In this document: positions 1-6,005 of the stretch, piece after piece
Layout: every line of letters starts with the position of its first letter
How positions within the stretch are numbered: the first letter of the stretch is position 1
DNA from: a bacterium HR12
Lineage (GTDB): Bacteria; Actinomycetota; UBA4738; HRBIN12
DNA length: 6,005 nt
Assembly: GCA_002898915.1 (NCBI GenBank)
Contig: BEHO01000083.1
Location: forward strand, 1-6,005
Direction: 5' to 3'
Program-made: the position numbers and the translations under genes
Notes under the pieces: model-generated
Database searches by the model: none
What the model was told of the DNA's origin: nothing
Seen by the model: the letters and a program-made list of their open reading frames with translations, nothing else

Positions 1-930
1 CTGTCCTTCAACGACTCGGCCGCGGCGGGCCTGGACCGCGCGACCGAGGAGTTCGGGATCACGCCGAAGGAGCTCGAGCCGAACCAGGGCGGCACGAACC
101 GCGCCGAGCTCCTCAGCCTCCTCGCGGAGGAGGGCGCGAACCTCATCATCGGGGTCGGCTTCCTCTTCGCCGAGTCGATCTGCGCGGCCGGCAACCAGTA
201 CCCCGACGTGCACTTCGCCGACGTGGACGGCTTCATCAGCAAGGACACGGCCAACTGCCCCGGCGCGCACGACCTCACGCCCGAGGACAACGTGGCCTCG
301 CTGCTCTTCGCGGAGGAGCAGGGCTCGTTCCTCGTGGGCGCCGCGGCGGCCCTGAAGTCCGAGACCGGGCACATCGGCTTCATCGGCGGGGTCGACATCG
401 ACCTCATCCACAAGTTCCAGGCGGGGTTCGAGGCCGGGGCCAAGCACATCAACCCCGACATCCAGATCGACGTGAAGTACATCTCCCAGCCGCCGGACTT
501 CAGCGGGTTCAACGACCCGGCGAAGGCCAAGGAGATCGCGATGAGCATGTACGAGTCGGGGGCCGACGTCGTGTACCACGCCGCGGGCGGCTCGGGGCTC
601 GGCATGTTCCAGGCGGCCAAGGAGTACTCGGACGCCACCGGCGGCCACGTGTGGGGCATCGGCGTGGACTCCGACCAGTACCTCACGGTGCCGGAGGAGC
701 TCCAGCCCTACGTCCTCACCTCGATGCTGAAGCGGGTGGACGTCGCCGTGTACGAGACGATCAAGGCGGAGGTCGAGGGGAACTTCCAGGGTGGGTACAT
801 CACCTTCGACCTGGCCCGCGACGGGGTCGGCTACTCGACCTCGGGCGGCTTCGTCGACGACATCGCCCCCCAGCTGGAGGACCTGAAGCAGCAGATCATC
901 GACGGCACCATCACGGTCCCGACGAGCTGA
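1..930 (+). CDS. BMP-family nucleoside-binding lipoprotein of an ABC importer (5' end missing)
   Basis: This is the extracytoplasmic substrate-binding component of the importer encoded downstream. The frame is open from base 1, so the N-terminus, with the expected lipoprotein signal and lipobox cysteine, lies outside the window; 309 residues are visible, and the ATG at 208 is internal. Seen in the sequence: the BMP/PnrA 'SFND' motif at visible residues 2-5, the GFIGGVDIDLIHKF block at 126-139 (hinge and ligand region), HAAGGSGLGMF at 193-203 and GVDSDQ at 221-226, followed by LTSMLKRVDVAVYET. This series is typical of PF02608 proteins such as Treponema PnrA and Bacillus YufN, which bind purine nucleosides. 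Purine nucleoside as ligand is inferred from family and operon context; other nucleosides or related small molecules are possible. The gene ends with TGA, 70 bases before the ATPase gene. Confidence 0.93.
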   Translation: MSFNDSAAAGLDRATEEFGITPKELEPNQGGTNRAELLSLLAEEGANLIIGVGFLFAESICAAGNQYPDVHFADVDGFISKDTANCPGAHDLTPEDNVASLLFAEEQGSFLVGAAAALKSETGHIGFIGGVDIDLIHKFQAGFEAGAKHINPDIQIDVKYISQPPDFSGFNDPAKAKEIAMSMYESGADVVYHAAGGSGLGMFQAAKEYSDATGGHVWGIGVDSDQYLTVPEELQPYVLTSMLKRVDVAVYETIKAEVEGNFQGGYITFDLARDGVGYSTSGGFVDDIAPQLEDLKQQIIDGTITVPTS

Positions 931-945
931 CCGTGGCGCGCAGGC

Positions 946-978
946 GGGGGCCCGAGGCGGTAGCATCCTCGGGCCCCC
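946..978 (+). terminator. Perfect 12-bp GC-rich intercistronic hairpin
   Basis: The arm GGGGGCCCGAGG (946-957) pairs perfectly with CCTCGGGCCCCC (967-978) around a 9-base loop. It lies in the gap between the binding-protein and ATPase genes. No T-tract follows, so it is not a classical intrinsic terminator. It may act as a partial terminator, or protect the 3' end of the binding-protein mRNA so that more binding protein than ATPase is made, as is known for REP-type elements between binding-protein and membrane-component genes. The structure is seen in the sequence; its role is inferred. Confidence 0.6.
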
Positions 979-990
979 GTCGCGTCCCTC

Positions 991-996
991 GAGGAG
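991..996 (+). promoter_or_regulatory. Ribosome binding site of the ATPase gene
   Basis: GAGGAG lies 4 bases before the ATG at 1001. It is a strong Shine-Dalgarno match and supports that start. It lies 12 bases past the hairpin, so the hairpin need not block translation. Confidence 0.75.
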
Positions 997-1000
997 ATCG

Positions 1001-2527
1001 ATGAGCCAGCAGCCCCCGGCGGTCGAGCTCTCCGGGATCACGAAGACGTTCCCGGGCGTCGTGGCCAACGACGACGTCCACCTCGCCGTCCGGGCGGGCG
1101 AGATCCACGCGGTCGTCGGCGAGAACGGGGCGGGCAAGTCCACCCTCATGAAGATCTGCTACGGGATGCTCCGCCCCGACCGCGGGACGATCCGGATCGA
1201 CGGGCGCGAGGTCCACTTCCGCTCCCCGAAGGACGCGATCGCCGCGGGCATCGGCATGGTGCACCAGCACTTCATGCTGGCCTCGAACCTCACCGTGCTG
1301 GAGAACGTGGTGCTCGGCTCGGAGCCGGCGCGGGGCGGCTGGATCGCCTTCGAGGAGGCGCGCCGAAGGATCCGCGAGCTCTCGGAGACCTACGGGATGC
1401 CCCTCGACCCCGACCGCCGCGTCGAGGATCTCGCCGTCGGGGAACGGCAGCGGGTCGAGATCATCAAGGTCCTGTTCCGAGGGGCCCGGACCCTGATCCT
1501 CGACGAGCCGACGGCGGTCCTCGTCCCCCAGGAGGTCGAGGAGCTGTTCCGCAACCTCCGCGAGCTCGCCGCGCGCGGGGTCACGATCATCTTCATCTCG
1601 CACAAGCTGGACGAGGTCCTCGAGATCGCCGACACCATCACGGTGATCCGCGGCGGCCGCACCGTCGCCACGGTGCGGCCGGACGAGGTCGACGCGCACC
1701 GCCTCGCCGTCCTCATGGTCGGAGCCGAGCTCCCCACGCCGGAGACCCGGGAGGCGACGGTCACGGAACACGTGGCCCTCGCCGTCCGGGGGCTGGGGGT
1801 CCGGATCGAGGAGCGCTGGGCGCTCGAGGACGTCTCCTTCGAGATCCGCCGGGGCGAGATCGTGGGCGTCGCCGGGGTCGAGGGCAACGGGCAGCGCGAG
1901 CTCGTCGAGGCCTTGATGGGCCTCCGCCGGCCCGACGCCGGCACGATCGAGCTCGAGGGCCTCGACGTCACGGGGTGGCCGACCCGCCGACGCCGCGAGG
2001 CGGGGCTCGGCTACATCCCGGAGGACCGCCACGTCTGGGGCCTGCTCCTCCCCTCGCCCCTCTGGGAGAACGCGATGCTCGGCCACCAGACCGAACCGCC
2101 GTTCGCCCGCGGGGCCTTCGTCGATCGCGCCGGCGCCCACGCGCGGACGGTCGAGATCGTCCGCGACTACCACGTCGTGACCCCGGGGCCGGACACCCCG
2201 GCCCTCGCGCTCTCCGGTGGGAACCAGCAGAAGTTCATCGTCGGCCGCGAGATGGCGGCCTCGCCGAAGGTGCTGATCGCCGCCCAGCCCACCCGCGGGA
2301 TCGACGTGGGCGCCCAGGCGGCGGTCTGGGAGCAGATCCGCGCGGCCCGCGCGGCCGGGCTCGCGCTGCTCCTGATCTCGGCGGACCTGGAGGAGCTCAT
2401 CGGCCTCTCCGACACCCTCCACGTGATCTACCGGGGGCGGTTCGTGGCCCGGCTCGACCCCTCGCGGGTGACGCCCGAAGAGCTCGGCTCGTACATGACG
2501 GGCGCGAGGGAGGCGGCGACCGCATGA
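1001..2527 (+). CDS. ABC importer ATPase, nucleoside/simple-sugar type, two nucleotide-binding domains
   Basis: This 508-residue cytoplasmic ATPase has two fused ABC domains and is the usual length for YufO/NupO-like and RbsA-like proteins. Domain 1: Walker A GENGAGKST (40-48), Q-loop GMVHQHFML (85-93, Q89), signature LAVGERQRVEI (144-154), Walker B LILDEP (165-170, catalytic E169) and H-loop H201. Domain 2: a degenerate Walker A, GVEGNGQRE (292-300), an intact signature LSGGNQQK (404-411), and a Walker B changed to LIAAQPTRGID (425-435), where the usual Asp-Glu pair is Ala-Gln. The H-loop position reads ISADLEE with no histidine. GMVHQHFML and AAQPTRG are characteristic of the nucleoside branch rather than of ribose or xylose ATPases. 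One of the two composite ATP sites is therefore expected to be catalytically weak, which is usual in this branch. The TGA stop overlaps the permease start. Confidence 0.96.
   Translation: MSQQPPAVELSGITKTFPGVVANDDVHLAVRAGEIHAVVGENGAGKSTLMKICYGMLRPDRGTIRIDGREVHFRSPKDAIAAGIGMVHQHFMLASNLTVLENVVLGSEPARGGWIAFEEARRRIRELSETYGMPLDPDRRVEDLAVGERQRVEIIKVLFRGARTLILDEPTAVLVPQEVEELFRNLRELAARGVTIIFISHKLDEVLEIADTITVIRGGRTVATVRPDEVDAHRLAVLMVGAELPTPETREATVTEHVALAVRGLGVRIEERWALEDVSFEIRRGEIVGVAGVEGNGQRELVEALMGLRRPDAGTIELEGLDVTGWPTRRRREAGLGYIPEDRHVWGLLLPSPLWENAMLGHQTEPPFARGAFVDRAGAHARTVEIVRDYHVVTPGPDTPALALSGGNQQKFIVGREMAASPKVLIAAQPTRGIDVGAQAAVWEQIRAARAAGLALLLISADLEELIGLSDTLHVIYRGRFVARLDPSRVTPEELGSYMTGAREAATA
2506..2513 (+). 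promoter_or_regulatory. Ribosome binding site of permease 1
   Basis: GAGGGAGG lies inside the end of the ATPase gene, 10 bases before the ATG at 2524. It supports choosing this start over upstream ones in the same open frame, which would overlap the ATPase gene extensively. Confidence 0.55.
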
Positions 2528-3627
2528 GACGGTGGCGGACGCGGCTGCTGTGGCTCCTCGTGCCCGTCTCGGCCCTCGCCCTCGCGTTCCTGGTGTCCTC
2601 CATCGCCCTCGCGGCGATCGGCGCGAGCCCGCCGGAGGCCTTCCGCTCGATGCTCCGCTACGGGATCCGCCCCACCTCGCTCGTGTCGATGGCGAACCGC
2701 GCCGTCCCCCTCTACGTCGCGGGGCTCGCCGTCGCGATCGGCTTCAAGATGAACCTGTTCAACATCGGCGTCGAGGGCCAGTACCGCATCGCCGCCCTGC
2801 TCTCGGCGGCGGTCGGCGCGGCCGTCGCGCTCCCGCCCGTCCTCCACGTCGCGCTCATCATGCTCGTCGCGATGGCGGTGGGCGCGGCCTGGGCGGGGAT
2901 CGCCGGGGTGCTGAAGGTCAAGCGCGGGGTCCACGAGGTCGTGGCGACGATCATGCTGAACTTCGTCGCCACCGGCCTCGGCGCGTACCTGCTCGCCAAC
3001 CACCTCCGCAAGCCGCGCGTCGGCTCCGAGCTCCTCATCGCCACCCGTCCGATCCCGCCCTCGGGCCAGCTCCCGCCGCTGCTCGTCACGGCCGGCGAGG
3101 ACCTGCGCTCGTTCATCCTCATCGCCGCCGTCCTCGGCGTCCTCGTCTACGTCCTCGTATGGCGGACGCGGTTCGGGTACGACCTCCGGGCGAGCGGCAT
3201 CAACCCCACGGCCGCGCAGGCCTCCGGGGTGGATCCGAACCGGATGATCGTGACCACGATGCTGATCTCGGGCGCCATGGCCGGGCTCATCGGGATGAGC
3301 GACCTGTTCGGGTACTTCCACGCCTACACGCTGGACTTCCCGACCGGCCTCGGGTTCGATGGGATCGCCGTCGCGCTCGTCGGCCTGAACCATCCCGTGG
3401 GGATCGCGGTGGCCGCCCTCCTGTTCGGGTGGGTGGACCGCGCCGCCCAGATCCTCGACCTCGAAGGGATCCCCAAGGAGGTCATCGTCATCACCAAGGG
3501 CGTCATCATCCTGTCGGTCGTCGTCGCCTACGAGGTCGTCCGACGGCTCGTGCAGGTGGCCGAGGTCAAGGCGGCCGCCGAGGAGACGCGGCGGCTCGAG
3601 GCCGAGCGGGAGCCGGCGGCGGTATGA
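2524..3627 (+). CDS. ABC importer permease 1 (BPD_transp_2 family, YufP-like)
   Basis: This 367-residue integral membrane protein is one half of the transport channel. The ATG overlaps the ATPase stop as ATGA, a translational-coupling arrangement. The frame is open upstream to about 1975, but that stretch reads as Arg/Pro-rich out-of-frame translation of the ATPase gene. Residues 8-32 form a first hydrophobic segment after a basic start (MRRWRTR). Further hydrophobic stretches lie near 60-76, 87-128, 138-158, 196-213, 240-262, 277-303 and 320-338. Family motifs are FNIGVEGQ (79-86), RGVHEVVATIMLNF (134-147), the cytoplasmic coupling region LRASGINPTAAQASGV (221-236) and GLGFDGIAVALVG (275-287). 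The tail (339-367) is charged and probably a cytoplasmic helix. Nucleoside transport is inferred from family and operon; the segment count is by eye. Confidence 0.94.
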   Translation: MRRWRTRLLWLLVPVSALALAFLVSSIALAAIGASPPEAFRSMLRYGIRPTSLVSMANRAVPLYVAGLAVAIGFKMNLFNIGVEGQYRIAALLSAAVGAAVALPPVLHVALIMLVAMAVGAAWAGIAGVLKVKRGVHEVVATIMLNFVATGLGAYLLANHLRKPRVGSELLIATRPIPPSGQLPPLLVTAGEDLRSFILIAAVLGVLVYVLVWRTRFGYDLRASGINPTAAQASGVDPNRMIVTTMLISGAMAGLIGMSDLFGYFHAYTLDFPTGLGFDGIAVALVGLNHPVGIAVAALLFGWVDRAAQILDLEGIPKEVIVITKGVIILSVVVAYEVVRRLVQVAEVKAAAEETRRLEAEREPAAV

Positions 3628-4898
3628 GCTGGGCGGGACCGACCGGGCTCGATCGCGGACGTCGCCTCGATCCGAGGCGCATCCTGCTGCTCGCCGGGGT
3701 GCTCCTCGTCGGGATGTCGGTGGTGCGCGTCGTGACGGGGGCGAACGACCTCACGTCCAGCGGCACGTTCGGCGCGGCCCTGCGGCTGGCCGTCCCCATC
3801 CTCCTCGCCGGGCTCGGCGGGCTCTACGCGGAGCGGACGGGGGTCGTGAACATCGGCCTCGAGGGCATGATGATCCTCGGCACGTGGTTCGGCGCCTGGG
3901 GGGGCGTCGAGTACGGGCCGTGGTGGGGCGTGGTCCTCGGCATCCTGGGCGGGGCGATCGGCGCGCTGATCCACGCCGTGGCCAGCGTCACCTTCGGCGT
4001 GAACCAGATCGTGTCGGGGGTGGCCATCAACATCATCGCGGCCGGCGTGGCGCGGTTCCTCTCCGTCATCGCCTTCACCGGCCAGGGGGGCGGCGCGACG
4101 CAGTCGCCGCAGGTCCCCTCCACGCTGCCCCGGTTCACGATGCCGTTCCTCGCCGGCGGCGGACTGTTCGGGTGGGACACGCCCGACGCGCTCGGCTGGC
4201 TCGAGCGGCGTCACTGGTTCCTGGTCGGGGACCTCGCCGGGCTCCTCGGCGGCCTGATGCGGAACCTGTCGGTGCTCACCGTCCTCACGGTCGCCCTCGT
4301 GCCGCTCACCTTCCTGTTCCTGTGGCGCACGCGCCTCGGGCTGCGGATGCGCTCGGCGGGCGAGAACCCGTGGGCCGCGGAGTCCCTCGGGGTGCGCGTC
4401 TACACCATGATGTACCTCGGCGTGGTGATCTCCGGCGCCCTCGCCGGCCTGGCCGGGGCGTTCCTCGTCTTCGAGGCGGCCGGCATCTACCGCGAGGGGC
4501 AGACCGGGGGCCGTGGCTTCATCGGCCTCGCGGCCATGATCTTCGGGAACTGGCGCCCCACCGGGGTCGCCACAGCGGCCGGCCTGTTCGGGTACGCGGA
4601 CGCCCTGAACCTGCGCTCGAACGCCGCGGTCCACGCGCTCCTCCTGTTCGCGGGCGCGGCCCTCGTCGCCCTGGGCGCCTGGTACGCCTGGCGCCGACGT
4701 CCCCTCGGCGCCGGCATCGGTCTCGTCGTGGGCGTCCTCGTCCTCGCCTGGTACGCGGCGACGGACACGGTGCCGCGCGAGTTCATCTTCATCACGCCCT
4801 ACGTGGCGACGCTCCTCGTGCTCACCGTGGCCTCCCAGCGTCTCCGTCCGCCGGCCGCCGACGGCCTGCCGTACCGCCGGGGCCAGCAGGCTTCGTAG
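3624..4898 (+). CDS. ABC importer permease 2 (BPD_transp_2 family, YufQ-like, enlarged)
   Basis: This 424-residue membrane protein is the second half of the channel. Its ATG overlaps the stop of permease 1 as ATGA; a modest GGGAG (3608-3612) sits 11 bases upstream. The open frame extends up to 2532, but that part is a shadow of permease 1. Diagnostic motifs are GLYAERTGVVNIGLEGMM (66-83), GVNQIVSGVAINI (125-137), the coupling segment RSAGENPWAAESLGV (243-257) and GRGFIGLAAMIFGNW (296-310). The ending PPAADGLPYRRG (409-420) is a usual C-terminus for this permease. The protein is larger than the roughly 300-residue Bacillus form as I recall it. The extra length is a long region after the fifth or so hydrophobic segment (about 150-212) and two hydrophobic stretches, about 336-356 and 363-379, between ADALNLR and the final segment. 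Both may be a lineage form rather than a novelty. Confidence 0.93.
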   Translation: MSWAGPTGLDRGRRLDPRRILLLAGVLLVGMSVVRVVTGANDLTSSGTFGAALRLAVPILLAGLGGLYAERTGVVNIGLEGMMILGTWFGAWGGVEYGPWWGVVLGILGGAIGALIHAVASVTFGVNQIVSGVAINIIAAGVARFLSVIAFTGQGGGATQSPQVPSTLPRFTMPFLAGGGLFGWDTPDALGWLERRHWFLVGDLAGLLGGLMRNLSVLTVLTVALVPLTFLFLWRTRLGLRMRSAGENPWAAESLGVRVYTMMYLGVVISGALAGLAGAFLVFEAAGIYREGQTGGRGFIGLAAMIFGNWRPTGVATAAGLFGYADALNLRSNAAVHALLLFAGAALVALGAWYAWRRRPLGAGIGLVVGVLVLAWYAATDTVPREFIFITPYVATLLVLTVASQRLRPPAADGLPYRRGQQAS

Positions 4899-4900
4899 GC

Positions 4901-5326
4901 ATGACCGCCTCCGACCGGCTCACCGAGGTCCGCGAGCGCTTCGCCGCCTCGGCCTTCCACCGCTCCTTCTTCGGGATGACGCTGGAGCGCGTGGCCGAGG
5001 GTGAGGTGGACGTCGCGCTCGCCGTGGAGGACCGGCATCGCAACCTCCTCGGGATCGTCCACGGCGGGGTGATCGCCACCCTCGCGGACACGGCCACCGG
5101 CCTCGCCTACCGCACGGTCCTCGAGCCCGGCACGCAGCACGTGACGACCCAGCTCAACGTCACCTACCTCTCCGCCGGGCGGGGCGGCCGTCTCGTCGCC
5201 CGCGGCCGGGTGGTGAAACGGGGGCGGAGGACCGGCTACGCGGAGGCCGACGTCCTCGACGGGGAAGGCCGCCTCCTCGCTCGGGCGACGGCGCTGTTCG
5301 CCGTGCTCCCCGAGGGCGCTCAGTAG
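4901..5326 (+). CDS. PaaI-like hotdog-fold acyl-CoA thioesterase
   Basis: This 141-residue protein is the normal size for a single-hotdog thioesterase (4HBT/PaaI group, PF03061), which hydrolyses acyl-CoA thioesters to free acid and CoA in the cytoplasm, usually as a tetramer. The motif HGGVIATLADTATGLA (54-69) contains the HGG turn and Asp63, aligned with the catalytic aspartate of PaaI. TTQLNVTYL (82-90) and the GRVVKRGRRTGYAEADV strand (102-118) complete the fold. The ATG is 2 bases after the permease 2 stop, with only a weak AGCAGG (4885-4890) upstream, so expression by coupled translation within the transporter operon is likely. The frame stays open back to 3884, but the upstream part is out-of-frame permease translation. 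The substrate cannot be told: phenylacetyl-CoA-like, other aryl or medium-chain acyl-CoA are all possible. Its 3' end overlaps the convergent SCP2 gene by 7 bases. Confidence 0.9.
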   Translation: MTASDRLTEVRERFAASAFHRSFFGMTLERVAEGEVDVALAVEDRHRNLLGIVHGGVIATLADTATGLAYRTVLEPGTQHVTTQLNVTYLSAGRGGRLVARGRVVKRGRRTGYAEADVLDGEGRLLARATALFAVLPEGAQ

Positions 5327-5706
5327 TCGACGTCCATCTCGGCGATGGCCTTCGGCAGCTCGGCGAGGGCGCCCTGGAGCTGCATGAGCAGCATCATCGA
5401 CCCGTCGATCCGGAGCCGTCCGGTCATGAACGCGGACACCGGGTTGATCTCGCTGCGGGCCATCTGCGCGGCGGTCTCGTAGTCCTGGGTGATGACGGCG
5501 TCGGGCCGCTCCACGTCGCCGATCCCCATGTCGACCGTCCCGTCGTCGATCCGGATCCAGTACCGGCGCTCGCCCTCCGGCGTGCCGGTGATGACCTGCA
5601 GGAGCGTGGCGCGCGCCCCCTTCGCCTTGCTCGCGAAGGCCTCGCTCGCGTTCAGGCGCTCCTTCAGCTCCGCCACCCCCTCCTCGGACAGGAACCGGAC
5701 CGGCAC
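5320..5706 (-). CDS. SCP2 sterol-carrier-domain protein
   Basis: This 128-residue protein consists of essentially a single SCP2 domain (PF02036), a fold that holds lipids or acyl chains in a hydrophobic cavity. The start is GTG at 5706, backed by a good ribosome binding site; no signal peptide or membrane segment is seen, so it is probably cytoplasmic. A helical N-terminal part (about 7-30) leads to the strand region RYWIRIDDGTVDMGIG (48-63) and DAVITQDYETAAQM (69-82). The most diagnostic block is AFMTGRLRIDGSMMLLMQL (92-110), matching the family pattern of a TG-K/R-L-I-x-G turn before a Met/Leu-rich helix. It lies 32 bases downstream of the phosphatase gene on the same strand, so the two are probably co-transcribed. 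Stand-alone bacterial SCP2 proteins are mostly uncharacterised; lipid or acyl-CoA binding is inferred from the fold, and the ligand is unknown. Confidence 0.87.
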   Translation of the reverse strand: MPVRFLSEEGVAELKERLNASEAFASKAKGARATLLQVITGTPEGERRYWIRIDDGTVDMGIGDVERPDAVITQDYETAAQMARSEINPVSAFMTGRLRIDGSMMLLMQLQGALAELPKAIAEMDVDY

Positions 5707-5711
5707 GACCG

Positions 5712-5718
5712 CCTCCTC
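5712..5718 (-). promoter_or_regulatory. Ribosome binding site of the SCP2 gene
   Basis: On the minus strand GAGGAGG lies 5 bases before the GTG codon at 5706. This fixes the unusual start codon; no ATG is available nearby. Confidence 0.75.
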
Positions 5719-5738
5719 GGGTCGCTCGGCCCGGCAGT

Positions 5739-6005
5739 CTAGCCGGAGGCGGCCTCCTGAGGCGGCCCGGGCGCCGGCGCCGCGAACAGGTCGGGGTCCG
5801 TGAGGTGCAGCACGTCGTTGAGGAACCGCACCCGCCGGCGTTCGCCCTCGACGACGACCGAGTTCAGCGAGGTGTTCTCGGGCAGGAAGAACATCTCGTG
5901 GTCGATCCCGAGGAGCGACCCCACGTAGGCGTTGATGACGCCGCCGTGGGCGACGACGAGCACGTCGCCTGCGGGGTTCGCGGCGAGGAGCCCCTCGATC
6001 GCGCG
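5739..6005 (-). CDS. Histidine phosphatase family protein (N-terminus beyond the window)
   Basis: Only the last 88 residues are visible; the gene continues past 6005 and ends in TAG at 5741-5739. The GTG at 5963 could look like a start, but the frame stays open to the edge with conserved sequence (AIEGLLAANPAGDV), so it is internal. The block DVLVVAHGGVINAYVGSLLG (visible 14-33) carries the second conserved histidine of the phosphoglycerate-mutase-like superfamily (His20; nt 5946-5948). ENTSLNSVVVEGERR (43-57) followed by VRFLNDVLHL (59-68) is the usual C-terminal strand pair of PF00300 members. The first motif (Arg-His-Gly), which carries the phosphorylated histidine, would be upstream and cannot be checked. 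The substrate is unknown; members include phosphoglycerate mutases, sugar and nucleotide phosphatases and alpha-ribazole phosphatase. The last 18 or so residues are Ala/Pro-rich and probably disordered. Confidence 0.88.
   Translation of the reverse strand, partial: RAIEGLLAANPAGDVLVVAHGGVINAYVGSLLGIDHEMFFLPENTSLNSVVVEGERRRVRFLNDVLHLTDPDLFAAPAPGPPQEAASG

Noticed and set aside
911..2422. 503-codon open frame on the minus strand opposite the ATPase gene
   Set aside because: Its translation is Asp/Arg/Gly/Glu-rich without domains, and it arises from G/C-saturated third positions of the plus-strand gene, which has full ABC motifs.
1975..2523. N-terminal extension of permease 1 within the ATPase gene
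   Set aside because: The extension is Arg/Pro-rich out-of-frame translation; the ATG at 2524 has a ribosome binding site, an ATGA overlap and a sensible first membrane segment.
2428..3393. 321-codon minus-strand open frame opposite permease 1
   Set aside because: Low-complexity Arg/Asp/Glu-rich translation; a GC-bias shadow of a clear membrane protein gene.
3528..4634. 368-codon minus-strand open frame opposite permease 2
   Set aside because: Same low-complexity composition, no recognisable domain, complementary to a well-supported permease.
3884..4900. N-terminal extension of the thioesterase through permease 2, suggesting a fusion
   Set aside because: The upstream part is Arg/Gly/Pro-rich shadow sequence; the hotdog domain is complete from the ATG at 4901.
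5334..5348. Short inverted repeat CCATC/GATGG near the convergent gene ends
   Set aside because: Only 5 bp of stem, inside SCP2 coding sequence, with no T-tract; not enough to call a terminator.
5745..5757. GGAGG/CCTCC inverted repeat at the end of the phosphatase gene
   Set aside because: A 5-bp stem with a 3-base loop inside Ala-rich GC-biased coding sequence; expected by chance.
5489..5803. 104-codon plus-strand open frame opposite the SCP2 and phosphatase genes
   Set aside because: Ser/Arg/Pro-rich shadow with no motif; both minus-strand genes are supported by conserved motifs.
1..6005. Search for tRNA, CRISPR repeats, insertion sequences, attachment sites or defence genes
   Set aside because: No repeat arrays, terminal inverted repeats, transposase or integrase motifs or tRNA-like folds were seen; nearly all bases belong to the seven genes described.

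Overview
The window is a high-GC stretch (G or C at almost every third codon position) with densely packed genes, GAGGAG-type ribosome binding sites and a GTG start. This suggests an actinobacterial chromosome or metagenomic contig. The species cannot be told from the sequence, and no mobile element, RNA gene, CRISPR array or origin is visible.

Positions 1-4898 hold a four-gene ABC importer of the BMP/nucleoside type (Bacillus YufNOPQ/NupNOPQ-like), all on the plus strand. In order these are a substrate-binding lipoprotein missing its N-terminus (1-930), a double-domain ATPase (1001-2527), and two BPD_transp_2 permeases (2524-3627 and 3624-4898). The last three genes are chained by ATGA stop/start overlaps. 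A perfect 12-bp GC-rich hairpin (946-978) fills the 70-bp gap between the binding-protein and ATPase genes. The expected role is purine or other nucleoside uptake: the lipoprotein captures the ligand outside the membrane, the permease pair forms the channel, and the ATPase drives transport.

A PaaI-like hotdog thioesterase (4901-5326) starts two bases after the second permease stops, so it is probably the last gene of the same transcript. The usual nucleoside-salvage enzymes (cytidine or adenosine deaminase, nucleoside phosphorylase) are not seen here.

On the minus strand, convergent to this operon, lie a histidine-phosphatase-family gene running off the right edge (5739-6005) and, 32 bases downstream of it, an SCP2 sterol-carrier-like gene (5320-5706). 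The SCP2 and thioesterase genes overlap tail to tail by 7 bp. No gene-free stretch exceeds 70 bases.

Overall this is a recognisable transporter operon with metabolic neighbours. I do not see a convincing undescribed system; the most noteworthy points are the hairpin, the added C-terminal hydrophobic segments in permease 2, and the attached thioesterase.
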